Of a stretch of 33,238 bases of DNA, positions 1 to 5,740 are shown in pieces. Each line of letters starts with the position of its first letter. The first letter of the stretch is position 1. This DNA is from an uncultured Bacilli bacterium (GTDB lineage: Bacteria; Bacillota_I; Bacilli_A; RF39; UBA660): positions 1-33,238 of the forward strand of contig CALVVH010000086.1 of assembly GCA_944363805.1 (NCBI GenBank). The letters run 5' to 3'. Under the pieces are notes generated by a model, which saw only the letters and a program-made list of their open reading frames with translations, searched no databases and was not told the origin of the DNA. The translations under genes and the position numbers were made by a program.

Positions 1-77
1 TCCATGATATAATGCATAAAGGAGGCGATAAAATGAAAATCAACTGGCTTGTGCGAATCAAAAATAAAGCGTTTTGG
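1..77. repeat. Terminal direct repeat, left copy (circular-assembly overlap)
   Basis: Identical base for base to 33162-33238. An exact 77-bp end overlap equals a common maximum k-mer of de Bruijn assemblers, so the simplest reading is a circular molecule of 33,161 bp opened inside the holin gene. A true short terminal repeat of a linear virion is possible but would not be expected to cut a gene. Confidence 0.95.
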
Positions 78-296
78 GTGGCCTTTGTTCCGGCTGTGCT
101 GCTGCTGATTCAGACCGTGGCGGCGCTGTTTGGCTTCCAGATCGACCTTGGCGAGATCGGCGACAAGATTCTGGCCATCGTCAATGCGGTGTTTGTTGTG
201 CTGGCCATTCTTGGCATTGTGACTGACCCGACAACCGAGGGCGTTTCCGACAGTGAGCAGGCCATGACTTACACCGTGCCGAAGGATGATGTGTGA
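33..296 (+). CDS. Phage holin, phi-LC3 / Phage_holin_1 family
   Basis: An 87-residue small membrane protein expected to form holes in the cytoplasmic membrane at the end of infection and release the endolysin. It opens with a short basic stretch (MKINWLVRIKNKAFW), followed by hydrophobic segments at about residues 13-33 and 46-64, and it ends with the polar tail DPTTEGVSDSEQA that is typical of phi-LC3 type holins. The start at 33 is chosen over an in-frame ATG at 12 because AAAGGAGGCGAT lies just before it. In the circular genome the gene directly follows the endolysin (ends 33149), the usual lysis pairing. It overlaps the next gene by one base. Confidence 0.93.
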   Translation: MKINWLVRIKNKAFWVAFVPAVLLLIQTVAALFGFQIDLGEIGDKILAIVNAVFVVLAILGIVTDPTTEGVSDSEQAMTYTVPKDDV

Positions 297-592
297 TGAA
301 CAGCCTTCCCCCCACGCTGGAATCCCTTGCAACGCGGATTACGGCGCTTGAGACGTCCTCGAAAGAAAACCACGAAAGCCACGGCAAAATATACGAGCGC
401 ATTGACGGTCTTGAAAAGGGACATGCGGTTCTCGACAATAGCCTGACGAATATTTGGCAAGTGCTCAAGGAAATTCAAGCAGATGTCAAGGAAATGAAGG
501 CAAGACCCGGAAAACGGTATGATAGGGTAGTTGAGATCGTCGTGCAATGGCTCATAGTCGGTATTCTCGGTGCTGCTGTGATTTTCAAGTAA
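296..592 (+). CDS. XhlA-like coiled-coil membrane protein of the lysis cassette
   Basis: A 98-residue protein with a long charged helical region (about 5-70, coiled-coil character), a basic stretch (KARPGKRYDR) and one C-terminal membrane segment at about 78-97. This plan is that of haemolysin XhlA and related phage proteins, which sit in the membrane and work with the holin in lysis. The ATG overlaps the holin stop (TGATG); a GTG three bases earlier is also possible. The call rests on architecture and position beside the holin and endolysin; no catalytic motif is expected in this family. Confidence 0.72.
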   Translation: MNSLPPTLESLATRITALETSSKENHESHGKIYERIDGLEKGHAVLDNSLTNIWQVLKEIQADVKEMKARPGKRYDRVVEIVVQWLIVGILGAAVIFK

Positions 593-605
593 AGGATGCG
601 GCAAA

Positions 606-989
606 ATGCAGGAAAAAATTTCGGAATTGCAAAACGAGGCCCTGGAGGCGGCAGCGGAGCACATCAGGCAGCAGAGGAACAGGAACGCGAACAGCCGCTT
701 GGTTGCTGTGTGCCTCACGTGCTTGCTGGTTGTTGCTATAATCTGCGCTACTGTGCTGGGGTGCATGGCAATCATGGCACAGCAGGAAACCATCAGAGAA
801 CAGCAATACGCGCTGAATATGCAGTATGCGGGGCTGTCCGATTTGCTTTCTGGTGCGGAAATCGTGACGGAAGAGTATACTGCTGAATCTGATGGGGATG
901 GAAGCATTTCCGTTGCTGGAGATGGAAACTATACTGTAGGCGGTGACGTGAATGGCGAGCAAAGCAACAGTAAGGAAAACTACGATTAA
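606..989 (+). CDS. Single-pass membrane protein of unknown function
   Basis: 127 residues: an N-terminal charged amphipathic helix (about 1-30), one strong membrane segment (about 31-57, with Cys residues), then an acidic, glycine-rich tail with a GDGNYTVGGDVNGE stretch. The size, the topology and the place behind the holin and XhlA-like genes would suit a spanin-like or lysis-timing accessory, but no family is recognised and that role is inference only. The start is 14 bases after the previous stop. The end of the gene overlaps a 44-residue reading frame in another frame (952-1086). Confidence 0.7.
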   Translation: MQEKISELQNEALEAAAEHIRQQRNRNANSRLVAVCLTCLLVVAIICATVLGCMAIMAQQETIREQQYALNMQYAGLSDLLSGAEIVTEEYTAESDGDGSISVAGDGNYTVGGDVNGEQSNSKENYD

Positions 990-1086
990 AATATCGTCAA
1001 ATTCTGCATCATCCTCCGGCACCGTCGCATGTAACATGTGCAAGGGTACGGGAAAGTTGCCCAAAGGCTACAACAAGAAAAAGTGA
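952..1086 (+). CDS. 44-aa Cys-containing mini-protein (CxxCxGxGK)
   Basis: A short frame of 44 residues overlapping the end of the upstream gene by 38 bases. It has a basic, Ser/Thr-rich N terminus followed by ACNMCKGTGKLPKGYNKKK. The CxxCxGxGK element resembles one half of a DnaJ-type zinc motif, so zinc binding by a dimer or with a partner is conceivable. The start ATG follows GGCGGTGACGTG, a weak ribosome site, and the frame ends just before the next gene at 1091, filling the gap exactly. Coding status is inferred from the motif and the packing. Confidence 0.5.
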   Translation: MASKATVRKTTIKISSNSASSSGTVACNMCKGTGKLPKGYNKKK

Positions 1087-1090
1087 TGCC

Positions 1091-1348
1091 ATGGACGAAA
1101 AGAAAATCCTTGCTTTCCTGCATTATCCTGCATCCGTTCTGGTTGATCTTGCCATTTCCATTGCAAATCTGACATGGCAAGAGGAAACCGCCATAACCCT
1201 GTGCGGACGGAAAGACATGACACAGGAAAAGGCGGCAGAAAAGACAGGTTGTAGCCCTGACAGCATGCACCGATGGTACAGGCGCGGCATTGAAAAGCTA
1301 TCGGCGGCATGGGCCGGATTCCCGTGGATCGAAAAACTAATACAATGA
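1091..1348 (+). CDS. Small helix-turn-helix protein, sigma-70 region-4 like
   Basis: 85 residues. The middle reads as a sigma-factor region 4 type helix-turn-helix: TWQEETAITLCGRKDMTQEK, then AAEKTGCSPDSMHRWYRRGI and a C-terminal helix. Stand-alone proteins of this kind occur near the late genes of Firmicutes phages and are thought to act as late transcription regulators. It is the last gene before a strong terminator at 1347-1376, so it would be made together with the lysis genes. Region 2 is missing, so it is not a full sigma factor. Confidence 0.62.
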   Translation: MDEKKILAFLHYPASVLVDLAISIANLTWQEETAITLCGRKDMTQEKAAEKTGCSPDSMHRWYRRGIEKLSAAWAGFPWIEKLIQ

Positions 1349-1376
1349 GCGTTCACATTGTGGGCGCTCTTTTTTT
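1347..1376 (+). terminator. Rho-independent terminator after the lysis block
   Basis: Inverted repeat GAGCGTTCAC (1347-1356), loop ATT, GTGGGCGCTC (1360-1369), ten pairs including two G-T wobbles, followed by seven T. It overlaps the stop codon of the upstream gene and separates the lysis block from the next cassette. Confidence 0.88.
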
Positions 1377-1529
1377 ATGCCCAAAAATAAGCGGAAACAA
1401 AGCGATTCTGTGCGGTGGTGCATCTGTTAAAAACATAATATCATGATCGTAACAGGAGGGCATGCAGGCCGGGAAAGCCGGATTCCATTTTGATGGTCTG
1501 TGTGTTCTCTTTTTTTGGAGGTGACAGAG
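1377..1529 (+). other. Intergenic leader before the 1530-3764 cassette
   Basis: About 150 bases without a convincing gene. It holds a small hairpin CCGG-GAAAG-CCGG near 1468-1480 and ends in a T tract and the strong ribosome site GGAGGTG (1517-1523) of the next gene. No good promoter is seen: a CATAAT at 1434 lacks a -35. Since a terminator lies upstream, the cassette should need its own promoter, so one here may be atypical. Confidence 0.4.
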
Positions 1530-1985
1530 GTGTACAGCCCTTATAACCCGTATGGATATCTTTTTCCGCAAAACGGACAGCAACAGCCGCTCATGCCGGG
1601 CATGCAACAGGGGATGCAACCCAGTATGCAACAGCCCATGCAATCGACCATACAGGCCCAGCAGCAGGCCAATAGCTCGCCCGTGGTGATGCAGGTGCCA
1701 TCTATCAAACAGGTAGAGCAAGCGCCCGTACAGCCCGGAGGAAAGGCCCTTGTGCTGGTGGCAAACGAACCAGTCATCGCAATGCGTACAGCCGACAACA
1801 TGGGATTGACCACCACCGACTACTATCACATCGAAAAATTCGATCCTGACGCGGCTGCGCCCGTTCCTGCTGGCGATTTTGTACCGCGTGCTGAATTTAA
1901 CCAGACAATACAGACGCTTGCACAGCAGATTCAGCAGCTTCAAAAGCCCGCTGTGACTGCTGAAAAGGAGGCCGCGAAGAAATGA
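1530..1985 (+). CDS. Gln/Met-rich low-complexity protein with C-terminal coiled coil
   Basis: 151 residues starting at GTG 1530, placed six bases after GGAGGTG. Residues 1-50 are tyrosine/proline-rich (YSPYNPYGYLFP) and then a Met-Gln repeat (PGMQQGMQPSMQQPMQ). The centre (about 65-100) has a compact predicted fold containing KALVLVANEPVIAMRTADN. The last 40 residues (FNQTIQTLAQQIQQLQ) look like a short coiled coil. Proteins like this recur in phages and prophages of gut Clostridia without a known role; assembly or display at a surface is a guess from the repeats. It overlaps the next gene by four bases (ATGA type), so the two are probably co-translated. Confidence 0.75.
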   Translation: MYSPYNPYGYLFPQNGQQQPLMPGMQQGMQPSMQQPMQSTIQAQQQANSSPVVMQVPSIKQVEQAPVQPGGKALVLVANEPVIAMRTADNMGLTTTDYYHIEKFDPDAAAPVPAGDFVPRAEFNQTIQTLAQQIQQLQKPAVTAEKEAAKK

Positions 1986-2215
1986 GCAACCCGCTAATGG
2001 GTGTAATGGGCGGAGGACCTACAAACAACGGCATGTCCCGCCTGATGAATATTGCCCGCATGGTGAAGAACGGAAACCCGGAACAGATTGCGCAAAACCT
2101 GATGCAGCAAAACCCGCAATTTCGGCAATTTGTTGAGGCTAACAGGGGCAAAAGCCCTGAGCAGGTGGCGCAGGAGCACGGTTTTAACCTGTCCGCTATC
2201 ATGAAACAGCTATAA
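1982..2215 (+). CDS. Small helical phage protein, unknown function
   Basis: 77 residues with a glycine-rich start (MSNPLMGVMGGGPTNNG), then two helices around the motif NPEQIAQNLMQQNPQFRQF and the ending KSPEQVAQEHGFNLSAIMKQL. I recognise this as a type of protein common in Clostridia phages, but know no assigned function. Translation is coupled to the upstream gene through an overlapping start. A GC-rich inverted repeat (CGCGG-CCGCG) lies just after the stop. Confidence 0.75.
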   Translation: MSNPLMGVMGGGPTNNGMSRLMNIARMVKNGNPEQIAQNLMQQNPQFRQFVEANRGKSPEQVAQEHGFNLSAIMKQL

Positions 2216-2268
2216 ACGCGGTGCGCGCCCGCGGTTATAAATAAATTATTCAAAGAGAGGAGAAAAAA

Positions 2269-2904
2269 ATGTCTATGTCTGAATATTCCCTTTCCGATCT
2301 GGCCGCTGTGACTCGCGACAATGACGGTTTTGGCGGCATGGGCGGCGGCTGGCTGGCGTGGATTCTGCTGTTCGCTCTGTTCGGTGGTGGTATTGGTGGT
2401 GTAAACGGGTGGGGTAACCGCTGCGGTTACAATGACGGTCGTTGCGCCACCGTCGAGGACCTTGCCAGTGGGTTTAACTTTTCTGGTGTGAACAACAAAC
2501 TCAACGAGATCGTAGCGGGCCAGGCCAATATCAACCAGAACCTGGGTAACGCCATCTGCCAGCTTGGTTATCAGGGGGCTCAGCACACCTATGAGTTGGG
2601 CAGCAAGATCGACCAGTGCTGCTGCCAGACCCAGCTTGGAATCCAGGGCGTTAAGTTCGACATGGCCAACTACGCGTCCGGCATCCAGATGTCCCAGATG
2701 CAGGGCACCCAGAAGGTCCTGGACAAGCTGTGCGCCATGGAGTCCGCCCAGAAGGACGCTGTCATTGCCCAGCAGGGTCAGCGTATTGCCGCTCTGGAGG
2801 CTGATGCCCGGATGTGCGGTATCCCCCGCATCAACCCCTACGGGTATGGCATCTACGCCTACCAGACCTGCCAGCCCTGCGCTAACGGTGCTTTTGCCTA
2901 CTAA
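2269..2904 (+). CDS. Gly-rich membrane protein with helical stalk and Cys-rich tail
   Basis: 211 residues in clear blocks. The polar N terminus (1-20) is followed by a glycine-flanked hydrophobic segment at about 24-48 (GGMGGGWLAWILLFALFGGG). A long helical region with regular Asn/Gln/Ile spacing follows (about 65-180), holding a CCC cluster (DQCCCQTQ). The C terminus is aromatic and Cys-rich (NPYGYGIYAYQTCQPCANG). The plan suggests a membrane-anchored or membrane-inserting oligomeric stalk. No named family is recognised. The ATG at 2269 is preceded by GAGAGGAG; an ATG two codons later is an alternative. Codons are more C-ending than in neighbours, hinting at high expression. Confidence 0.78.
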   Translation: MSMSEYSLSDLAAVTRDNDGFGGMGGGWLAWILLFALFGGGIGGVNGWGNRCGYNDGRCATVEDLASGFNFSGVNNKLNEIVAGQANINQNLGNAICQLGYQGAQHTYELGSKIDQCCCQTQLGIQGVKFDMANYASGIQMSQMQGTQKVLDKLCAMESAQKDAVIAQQGQRIAALEADARMCGIPRINPYGYGIYAYQTCQPCANGAFAY

Positions 2905-2942
2905 TTGCGCAAAATTTAGGCTAACTGAGCCGGGTGAAACAC

Positions 2943-2970
2943 GGAGGCCCCGGCGGGCCTCCATTTTATT
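2943..2970 (+). terminator. Hairpin with short T run inside the cassette
   Basis: Perfect eight-pair stem GGAGGCCC (2943-2950) with GGGCCTCC (2955-2962), loop CGGC, followed by ATTTTATT. The T run is broken, so it may be a leaky terminator or a 3'-end stabiliser that lowers expression of the next gene. Confidence 0.6.
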
Positions 2971-2989
2971 CTGAAAGGAGTTTTTCATA

Positions 2990-3397
2990 ATGGCAAAGGC
3001 TTTTGCTTTCATCGCTAACAACACTTCCCAGACCATCACCGGCGGCGGCGTTGTAAACCCCGGAACCGCTGTTCACGGATTTGGCTGCACTTGCTGCGGG
3101 CGTACCATCCAGCTTAACGGCACCAATATCAATCTGCGCGAAACCGGCTATTATTCGGTAGATGTAAGCGCTACCGTATCCGCTTCTGACGCTAGTAACG
3201 TCACCCTGTCGCTGTATCAGGATGGCGCACTTGTAGCGCAGAGTTCGGAGACTATCTCCGCCGCAAACGACCCCGCATCTATCTCTTTCCCTGTTGGTGT
3301 TAAGGTCAACTGCTCGTCTGTGCTGACGATGGTTGCTACCGCTACCGCTGGTGATCCCATTGTAACTAACATCTATGCTACCGTTGAAAAAGTCTAA
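2990..3397 (+). CDS. Beta-rich protein resembling TNF/C1q-like jelly-roll domains
   Basis: 135 residues, almost wholly alternating short hydrophobic and polar strands. Segments such as LRETGYYSVDVSATV, NVTLSLYQDGALVAQS and SSVLTMVATA give the rhythm of the trimeric TNF/C1q/BclA C-terminal fold found in exosporium proteins, phage fibres and decoration proteins. A GCTCCGR turn near residue 35 provides clustered cysteines. This makes a surface-exposed or virion-decorating role plausible, which remains inference. AAAGGAG precedes the start. It lies downstream of the leaky hairpin at 2943 and overlaps the next mini-frame by one base. Confidence 0.68.
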   Translation: MAKAFAFIANNTSQTITGGGVVNPGTAVHGFGCTCCGRTIQLNGTNINLRETGYYSVDVSATVSASDASNVTLSLYQDGALVAQSSETISAANDPASISFPVGVKVNCSSVLTMVATATAGDPIVTNIYATVEKV

Positions 3398-3465
3398 TGG
3401 ATGGGAAAATCGGTTCTGTTGAGGCGAGAATCAAAACCATGCTTGACATGTATCGGGAGGCCTAA
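3397..3465 (+). CDS. 22-aa translationally coupled mini-ORF
   Basis: MDGKIGSVEARIKTMLDMYREA, an amphipathic helix. Its ATG overlaps the stop of the jelly-roll-like gene (TAATG) and its end contains the ribosome site (GGGAGG) of the next gene at 3468. The tight coupling and helical pattern favour a translated peptide, but it could also be only a spacer that links translation of its neighbours. Confidence 0.4.
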   Translation: MDGKIGSVEARIKTMLDMYREA

Positions 3466-3467
3466 CG

Positions 3468-3764
3468 ATGATAAACACGGACGAGCTTGATAAGGAAATT
3501 CTAATGCTGGAAAAGAAAGACACAACCTATGCCAACTGCGAGCGGCTTGCGTGGCTGTATATCGTCCGTGACCACATCACCGGGCAGCAGCAGGCCCAGC
3601 CAACACCGCTTGACGTGTCCGGCGAAAGTGAGTTTTTGCAGGCCGTAAATGGCCGCGATTCTGTGAAGGTTTGGGCTGTCATGGATGATCTGATGGATAC
3701 TGTCAGGGTGACAGCTCCACGGGCTTACAGGAGTGTTATGGAGCGAATACGGGCTATTCAGTAG
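3468..3764 (+). CDS. 98-aa helical protein, last gene of the cassette
   Basis: No family recognised. The N terminus is an acidic helix (TDELDKEILMLEKKDTT), the middle contains NCERLAWLYIVRDHI, and the C-terminal half (SEFLQAVNGRDSVKVWAVMD) looks compact and helical. The start follows GGGAGG at a normal distance. The gene ends eight bases before a strong terminator at 3773, so it closes this transcription unit. Similar small helical proteins occur at this position in related phages of Clostridia; that statement is from memory, not a search. Confidence 0.7.
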   Translation: MINTDELDKEILMLEKKDTTYANCERLAWLYIVRDHITGQQQAQPTPLDVSGESEFLQAVNGRDSVKVWAVMDDLMDTVRVTAPRAYRSVMERIRAIQ

Positions 3765-3772
3765 CAACACTT

Positions 3773-3798
3773 CCCCCGGCATTAGCTGGGGGTTTTTT
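3773..3798 (+). terminator. Rho-independent terminator closing the cassette
   Basis: CCCCCGGC (3773-3780), loop ATTA, GCTGGGGG (3785-3792), then TTTTTT. Eight pairs with one G-T wobble. Confidence 0.9.
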
Positions 3799-3834
3799 GT
3801 TGGGCGAATTATCAAGTATTTTTTATAAAAATAG

Positions 3835-3863
3835 TTGACAACATTACAAAGGTGTGCTATAAT
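3835..3863 (+). promoter_or_regulatory. Consensus early promoter (TTGACA-17-TATAAT)
   Basis: TTGACA at 3835-3840, a 17-base spacer ending in GTGTGC, and TATAAT at 3858-3863; the spacer end gives a TGn extended -10. It follows a terminator and an AT-rich stretch. This is the best match to a host vegetative promoter in the genome and is probably used immediately after DNA entry. Confidence 0.9.
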
Positions 3864-3869
3864 ATAATT

Positions 3870-3931
3870 GTTCCAAGGGGAAACGGAAAAGCCCGCAGGA
3901 GCGCAAAGGCTCCGGGGATGGAGGTAATAAC
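3870..3931 (+). promoter_or_regulatory. Purine-rich structured 5' leader
   Basis: The roughly 60-base leader between the promoter and the gene at 3932 contains hairpin GGAGC (3898-3902), loop GCAAAG, GCTCC (3909-3913), flanked by CCC and GGGG that can extend it. The ribosome site ATGGAGG follows at once. No known riboswitch class is recognised. Confidence 0.45.
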
Positions 3932-4195
3932 ATGATTGCCAATAGTTACAATGAGTTTGTTGAAAAAGCTAGCGATGCAATTCGCGTTGCACTAAATAAT
4001 GAATTTGGCCAAGAGCTTACAAAGAATCTTCTTGATAATGCTCTTAAAGAGAATCCCAACATGACGAAAGACGAATGGAACAAAATGAAAAGCGAATTTA
4101 TGACTTTCATCTTTGCAAAGTTTGTTATGAGCAATAAGGATGCTATGGAAGAACTTTCGAATCATGTTTATGACGAACTAAGAAACCCCGCCTGA
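3932..4195 (+). CDS. Small helical early protein, unknown function
   Basis: 87 residues, all-helical in appearance, with alternating charge (NEFGQELTKNLLDNALKENP). No membrane segment, cysteine or known motif is present. It is more AT-rich than its neighbours, suggesting separate acquisition. As first gene behind the strongest promoter it is a candidate for host take-over or anti-defence work. That role is inferred from position alone. It ends a few bases before a cluster of three GC-rich hairpins. Confidence 0.72.
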   Translation: MIANSYNEFVEKASDAIRVALNNEFGQELTKNLLDNALKENPNMTKDEWNKMKSEFMTFIFAKFVMSNKDAMEELSNHVYDELRNPA

Positions 4196-4199
4196 CGAT

Positions 4200-4248
4200 G
4201 GCCCGGCGGCACCGGGCCGAAACGCCGCAAGGCGTCGCGGGAAGCCGC
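4200..4248 (+). ncRNA. Array of three adjacent perfect hairpins in the early mRNA
   Basis: Three stem-loops in 49 bases: GGCCCGG-CGGCA-CCGGGCC (4200-4218), ACGCC-GCAA-GGCGT with a GNRA tetraloop (4222-4235), and GCGG-GAAG-CCGC (4237-4248). A purine-rich ribosome site follows. There is no T run, so this is not a standard terminator. It could be an mRNA stabiliser, a processing site or a protein- or ligand-binding leader element. Confidence 0.55.
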
Positions 4249-4272
4249 AAAAGAAAAAGGGAGGTAAGGGAA

Positions 4273-4494
4273 ATGAAAAAGAAAGTGAACTACTACGTAA
4301 TCGGTGGACAATACCGCCACTATTGCTACGGGGGAACGCCGACGCTTATCGGCGCGAAACGCCTTGCCAACAGGAACCAAGAATATTGGGACAACTGGCA
4401 AGGGTGGCATACGCCGGCTATATATTCGGCGGATGACTGCGAAATCAATGACGGGGATGTGTACCCAAAGGAATACGCGAAGCCTGTTTGCTGA
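4273..4494 (+). CDS. 73-aa early protein rich in Tyr/Trp, unknown function
   Basis: Start chosen at ATG 4273 behind GGGAGGTAAGGG; a longer frame from 4198 would run through the hairpin array and is less likely. The protein begins MKKKVNYYVIGGQYRHYCYGG and has several Tyr and Trp residues (YWDNWQGWHTP) and two Cys. The composition suggests a compact single domain. Similar short proteins are common in Clostridia prophages without assigned function. It lies in the early small-gene cluster. Confidence 0.65.
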   Translation: MKKKVNYYVIGGQYRHYCYGGTPTLIGAKRLANRNQEYWDNWQGWHTPAIYSADDCEINDGDVYPKEYAKPVC

Positions 4495-4535
4495 TCCGAT
4501 TCCGGAGATGTTGAATGGTTCCAGGAGGTATATTG

Positions 4536-4829
4536 ATGATAAAGGCATACATGAACAAGAATACAAACACGGTGACGATCGAAGTTCCGTGGAGTTTTGC
4601 GAAAGACGACAGCTTCAAGGCTGTCGCACGGAAAATAGCCAGAATGGCTCGGAAACTCAAACTCCGTCAGCTCACGTGGTACGGTCCGCTTACTTTCGAC
4701 TATGTGTCGAAAAAGGACGCGCGCCGTGTTGCGGAGCTTTTACGATATGCCAACGGCCGGGCGATTGCGAAAACCGCACGCAACAACTACGGTCGGTATA
4801 ATGGATTCGCTGGACGTAGCAAGGATTGA
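4536..4829 (+). CDS. 97-aa basic early protein, unknown function
   Basis: Strongly basic (many Lys/Arg, e.g. ARKIARMARKLKLRQ), which suggests nucleic-acid binding. A beta-like start (MIKAYMNKNTNTVTIEVPW) is followed by two basic helices and the tail ARNNYGRYNGFAGRSKD. The start at 4536 lies behind CAGGAGGTATATTG. No family is recognised. Its place in the early cluster fits a small host-directed or regulatory protein. Confidence 0.65.
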   Translation: MIKAYMNKNTNTVTIEVPWSFAKDDSFKAVARKIARMARKLKLRQLTWYGPLTFDYVSKKDARRVAELLRYANGRAIAKTARNNYGRYNGFAGRSKD

Positions 4830-4844
4830 ATGGAGGTGACTTGC

Positions 4845-5051
4845 ATGTACCCATACCACAATCGAATCAAGCAACGCATATAAGCTGGTGAGCTAGTCGC
4901 GCACTGCTACACAAACAGCTACCCGCGAATCGGCCCGGCGCTGGTGCTGGTTTTTAATACTGCTCCGTACCTGCGACCGATCAGGCCGCACAGGTGGGAA
5001 GAATACGAGAATATTATAAAAAATATTGACAGCAATGCAAAAGTGTGCTAA
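4845..5051 (+). pseudogene. Small phage gene interrupted by an in-frame TAA
   Basis: A good ribosome site (TGGAGGTGAC) and ATG at 4845 start a frame reading MYPYHNRIKQRI, then TAA at 4881-4883, and the same frame continues AGELVAHCYTNSYPRIGPAL up to 5051 with no other stop. From memory, intact relatives in Clostridia phages read smoothly across this junction and contain the TRPIRPYR-like ending seen here as LRPIRPHRW. One base change (for example AAA to TAA) explains the break. The last codons overlap the promoter at 5026-5054, so the original end may have differed. Confidence 0.6.
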
Positions 5052-5054
5052 GAT
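5026..5054 (+). promoter_or_regulatory. Early promoter (TTGACA-17-TAAGAT)
   Basis: TTGACA 5026-5031, a 17-base spacer ending GTGTGC, TAAGAT 5049-5054. The spacer end closely resembles that of the promoter at 3835 (AAAGGTGTGC versus AAAAGTGTGC). It drives the XRE regulator and probably the replication genes. Confidence 0.85.
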
Positions 5055-5075
5055 ATAGAAAAAGGGGGTGAGGTA

Positions 5076-5282
5076 ATGACACTCAAGGAAATCAGGAAAG
5101 AAAAAAAGTTGAGCACTGAAGCAGTAGGCCGTCAGCTTGGAATTTCTCACGTCACGGTGCTGAACTGGGAGAGTGGAAAAAGCGAGCCCGGCGCATCGGC
5201 GGTCATGGCGCTGGCTGGCGTATATGGTGTGAGCGTCGATGAAATTCTGAAAGCCATACCCAAAAAACGAGTGAGGTGGTGA
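5076..5282 (+). CDS. XRE-family helix-turn-helix regulator (Cro-like)
   Basis: 68 residues, nearly all one HTH_3 domain. MTLKEIRKEKKLSTEAVGRQ supplies helices 1-2, LGISHVTVLNWESGKSEPG the recognition helix with the typical W-E-x-G-K-x-xP signature, and ALAGVYGVSVDEIL the last helix. It has no dimerisation or protease domain, so it resembles Cro or an early repressor rather than CI. AAAGGGGGTGAGGT precedes the start. It is the first gene behind the promoter at 5026 and may regulate that promoter and the similar ones. No divergent repressor gene is present. Confidence 0.88.
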   Translation: MTLKEIRKEKKLSTEAVGRQLGISHVTVLNWESGKSEPGASAVMALAGVYGVSVDEILKAIPKKRVRW

Positions 5283-5286
5283 AAAA

Positions 5287-5649
5287 ATGTTAGAAATAGA
5301 ACTTAGAACAAAGAGAGGAGAGCGCAAGAAGATACGCCGGGCGCTGTATGACTATCAGAGGGACGTGACGCGCTATGTGGCCGTTCCGATGGTGCTGCTG
5401 TTCTTGGCCGTGGCTGTGTTCATCCTGTTCTGGACGGCCAACGCTATCGGGGAGGTAGTGGACATCAACGAAAACAGCAGTCTCAACATCCGCGCAGAGC
5501 CGGACATTCAAGGCGCGTTGCGTGGCGCACTGGCACCCGGCGCGGTGGTGGATGTGCTGGAAAGCCGCGACGGATGGTCGCTGGTGCGCTGGCCGGGGCG
5601 TGATGACTGCCCGGCAATGGGATGGGTGTACTCCGAATACCTGAAATAA
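5287..5649 (+). CDS. Membrane-anchored SH3b-domain protein
   Basis: 120 residues: a basic cytoplasmic start (LRTKRGERKKIRRALYDYQR), one membrane segment at about 33-53, and a bacterial SH3 domain from about 58 to the end (NENSSLNIRAEPDIQGALRG through GWVYSEYLK). SH3b domains bind peptidoglycan or proteins outside the cell. The topology puts the domain outside the membrane, so a role in superinfection exclusion or envelope protection is possible. It sits among early regulators rather than the lysis genes, so an endolysin accessory role is less likely. It starts four bases after the XRE gene. Confidence 0.75.
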   Translation: MLEIELRTKRGERKKIRRALYDYQRDVTRYVAVPMVLLFLAVAVFILFWTANAIGEVVDINENSSLNIRAEPDIQGALRGALAPGAVVDVLESRDGWSLVRWPGRDDCPAMGWVYSEYLK

Positions 5650-5675
5650 AAAAAGCCCGCGCGATGACGCGGGCT
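5648..5675 (-). terminator. Terminator oriented for minus-strand transcripts
   Basis: Perfect stem AGCCCGCG (5654-5661) with CGCGGGCT (5668-5675), loop CGATGA, preceded on the + strand by an A run (5648-5654), which is a T run when read on the minus strand. The + strand side has no T run after the stem. No gene on the minus strand is evident nearby. Confidence 0.6.
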
Positions 5676-5740
5676 GGTGCAAGGGAAAGAAACGGGGAAA
5701 GGGAACATCATAGTATACCGAGTGGGAGAGGTAAAAGCAA

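Noticed and set aside
737..742. TATAAT in the gene at 606
   Set aside because: No -35 at the right distance; it falls in codons of the membrane segment and is best explained by chance.
1462..1523. Possible 20-aa leader peptide before the cassette
   Set aside because: The purine-rich site AGGAGGG is only one base from the ATG, too close for normal initiation, and the peptide has no regulatory codon run.
1897..3039. A 380-codon minus-strand frame opposite the 1530-3764 cassette
   Set aside because: Shadow of the highly biased + strand genes; it crosses several real genes and their spacers and has no matching expression signals.
3864..3931. c-di-GMP-type riboswitch in the early leader
   Set aside because: Only a short GCAAAG-loop hairpin is similar; the conserved second helix and tetraloop receptor parts are missing.
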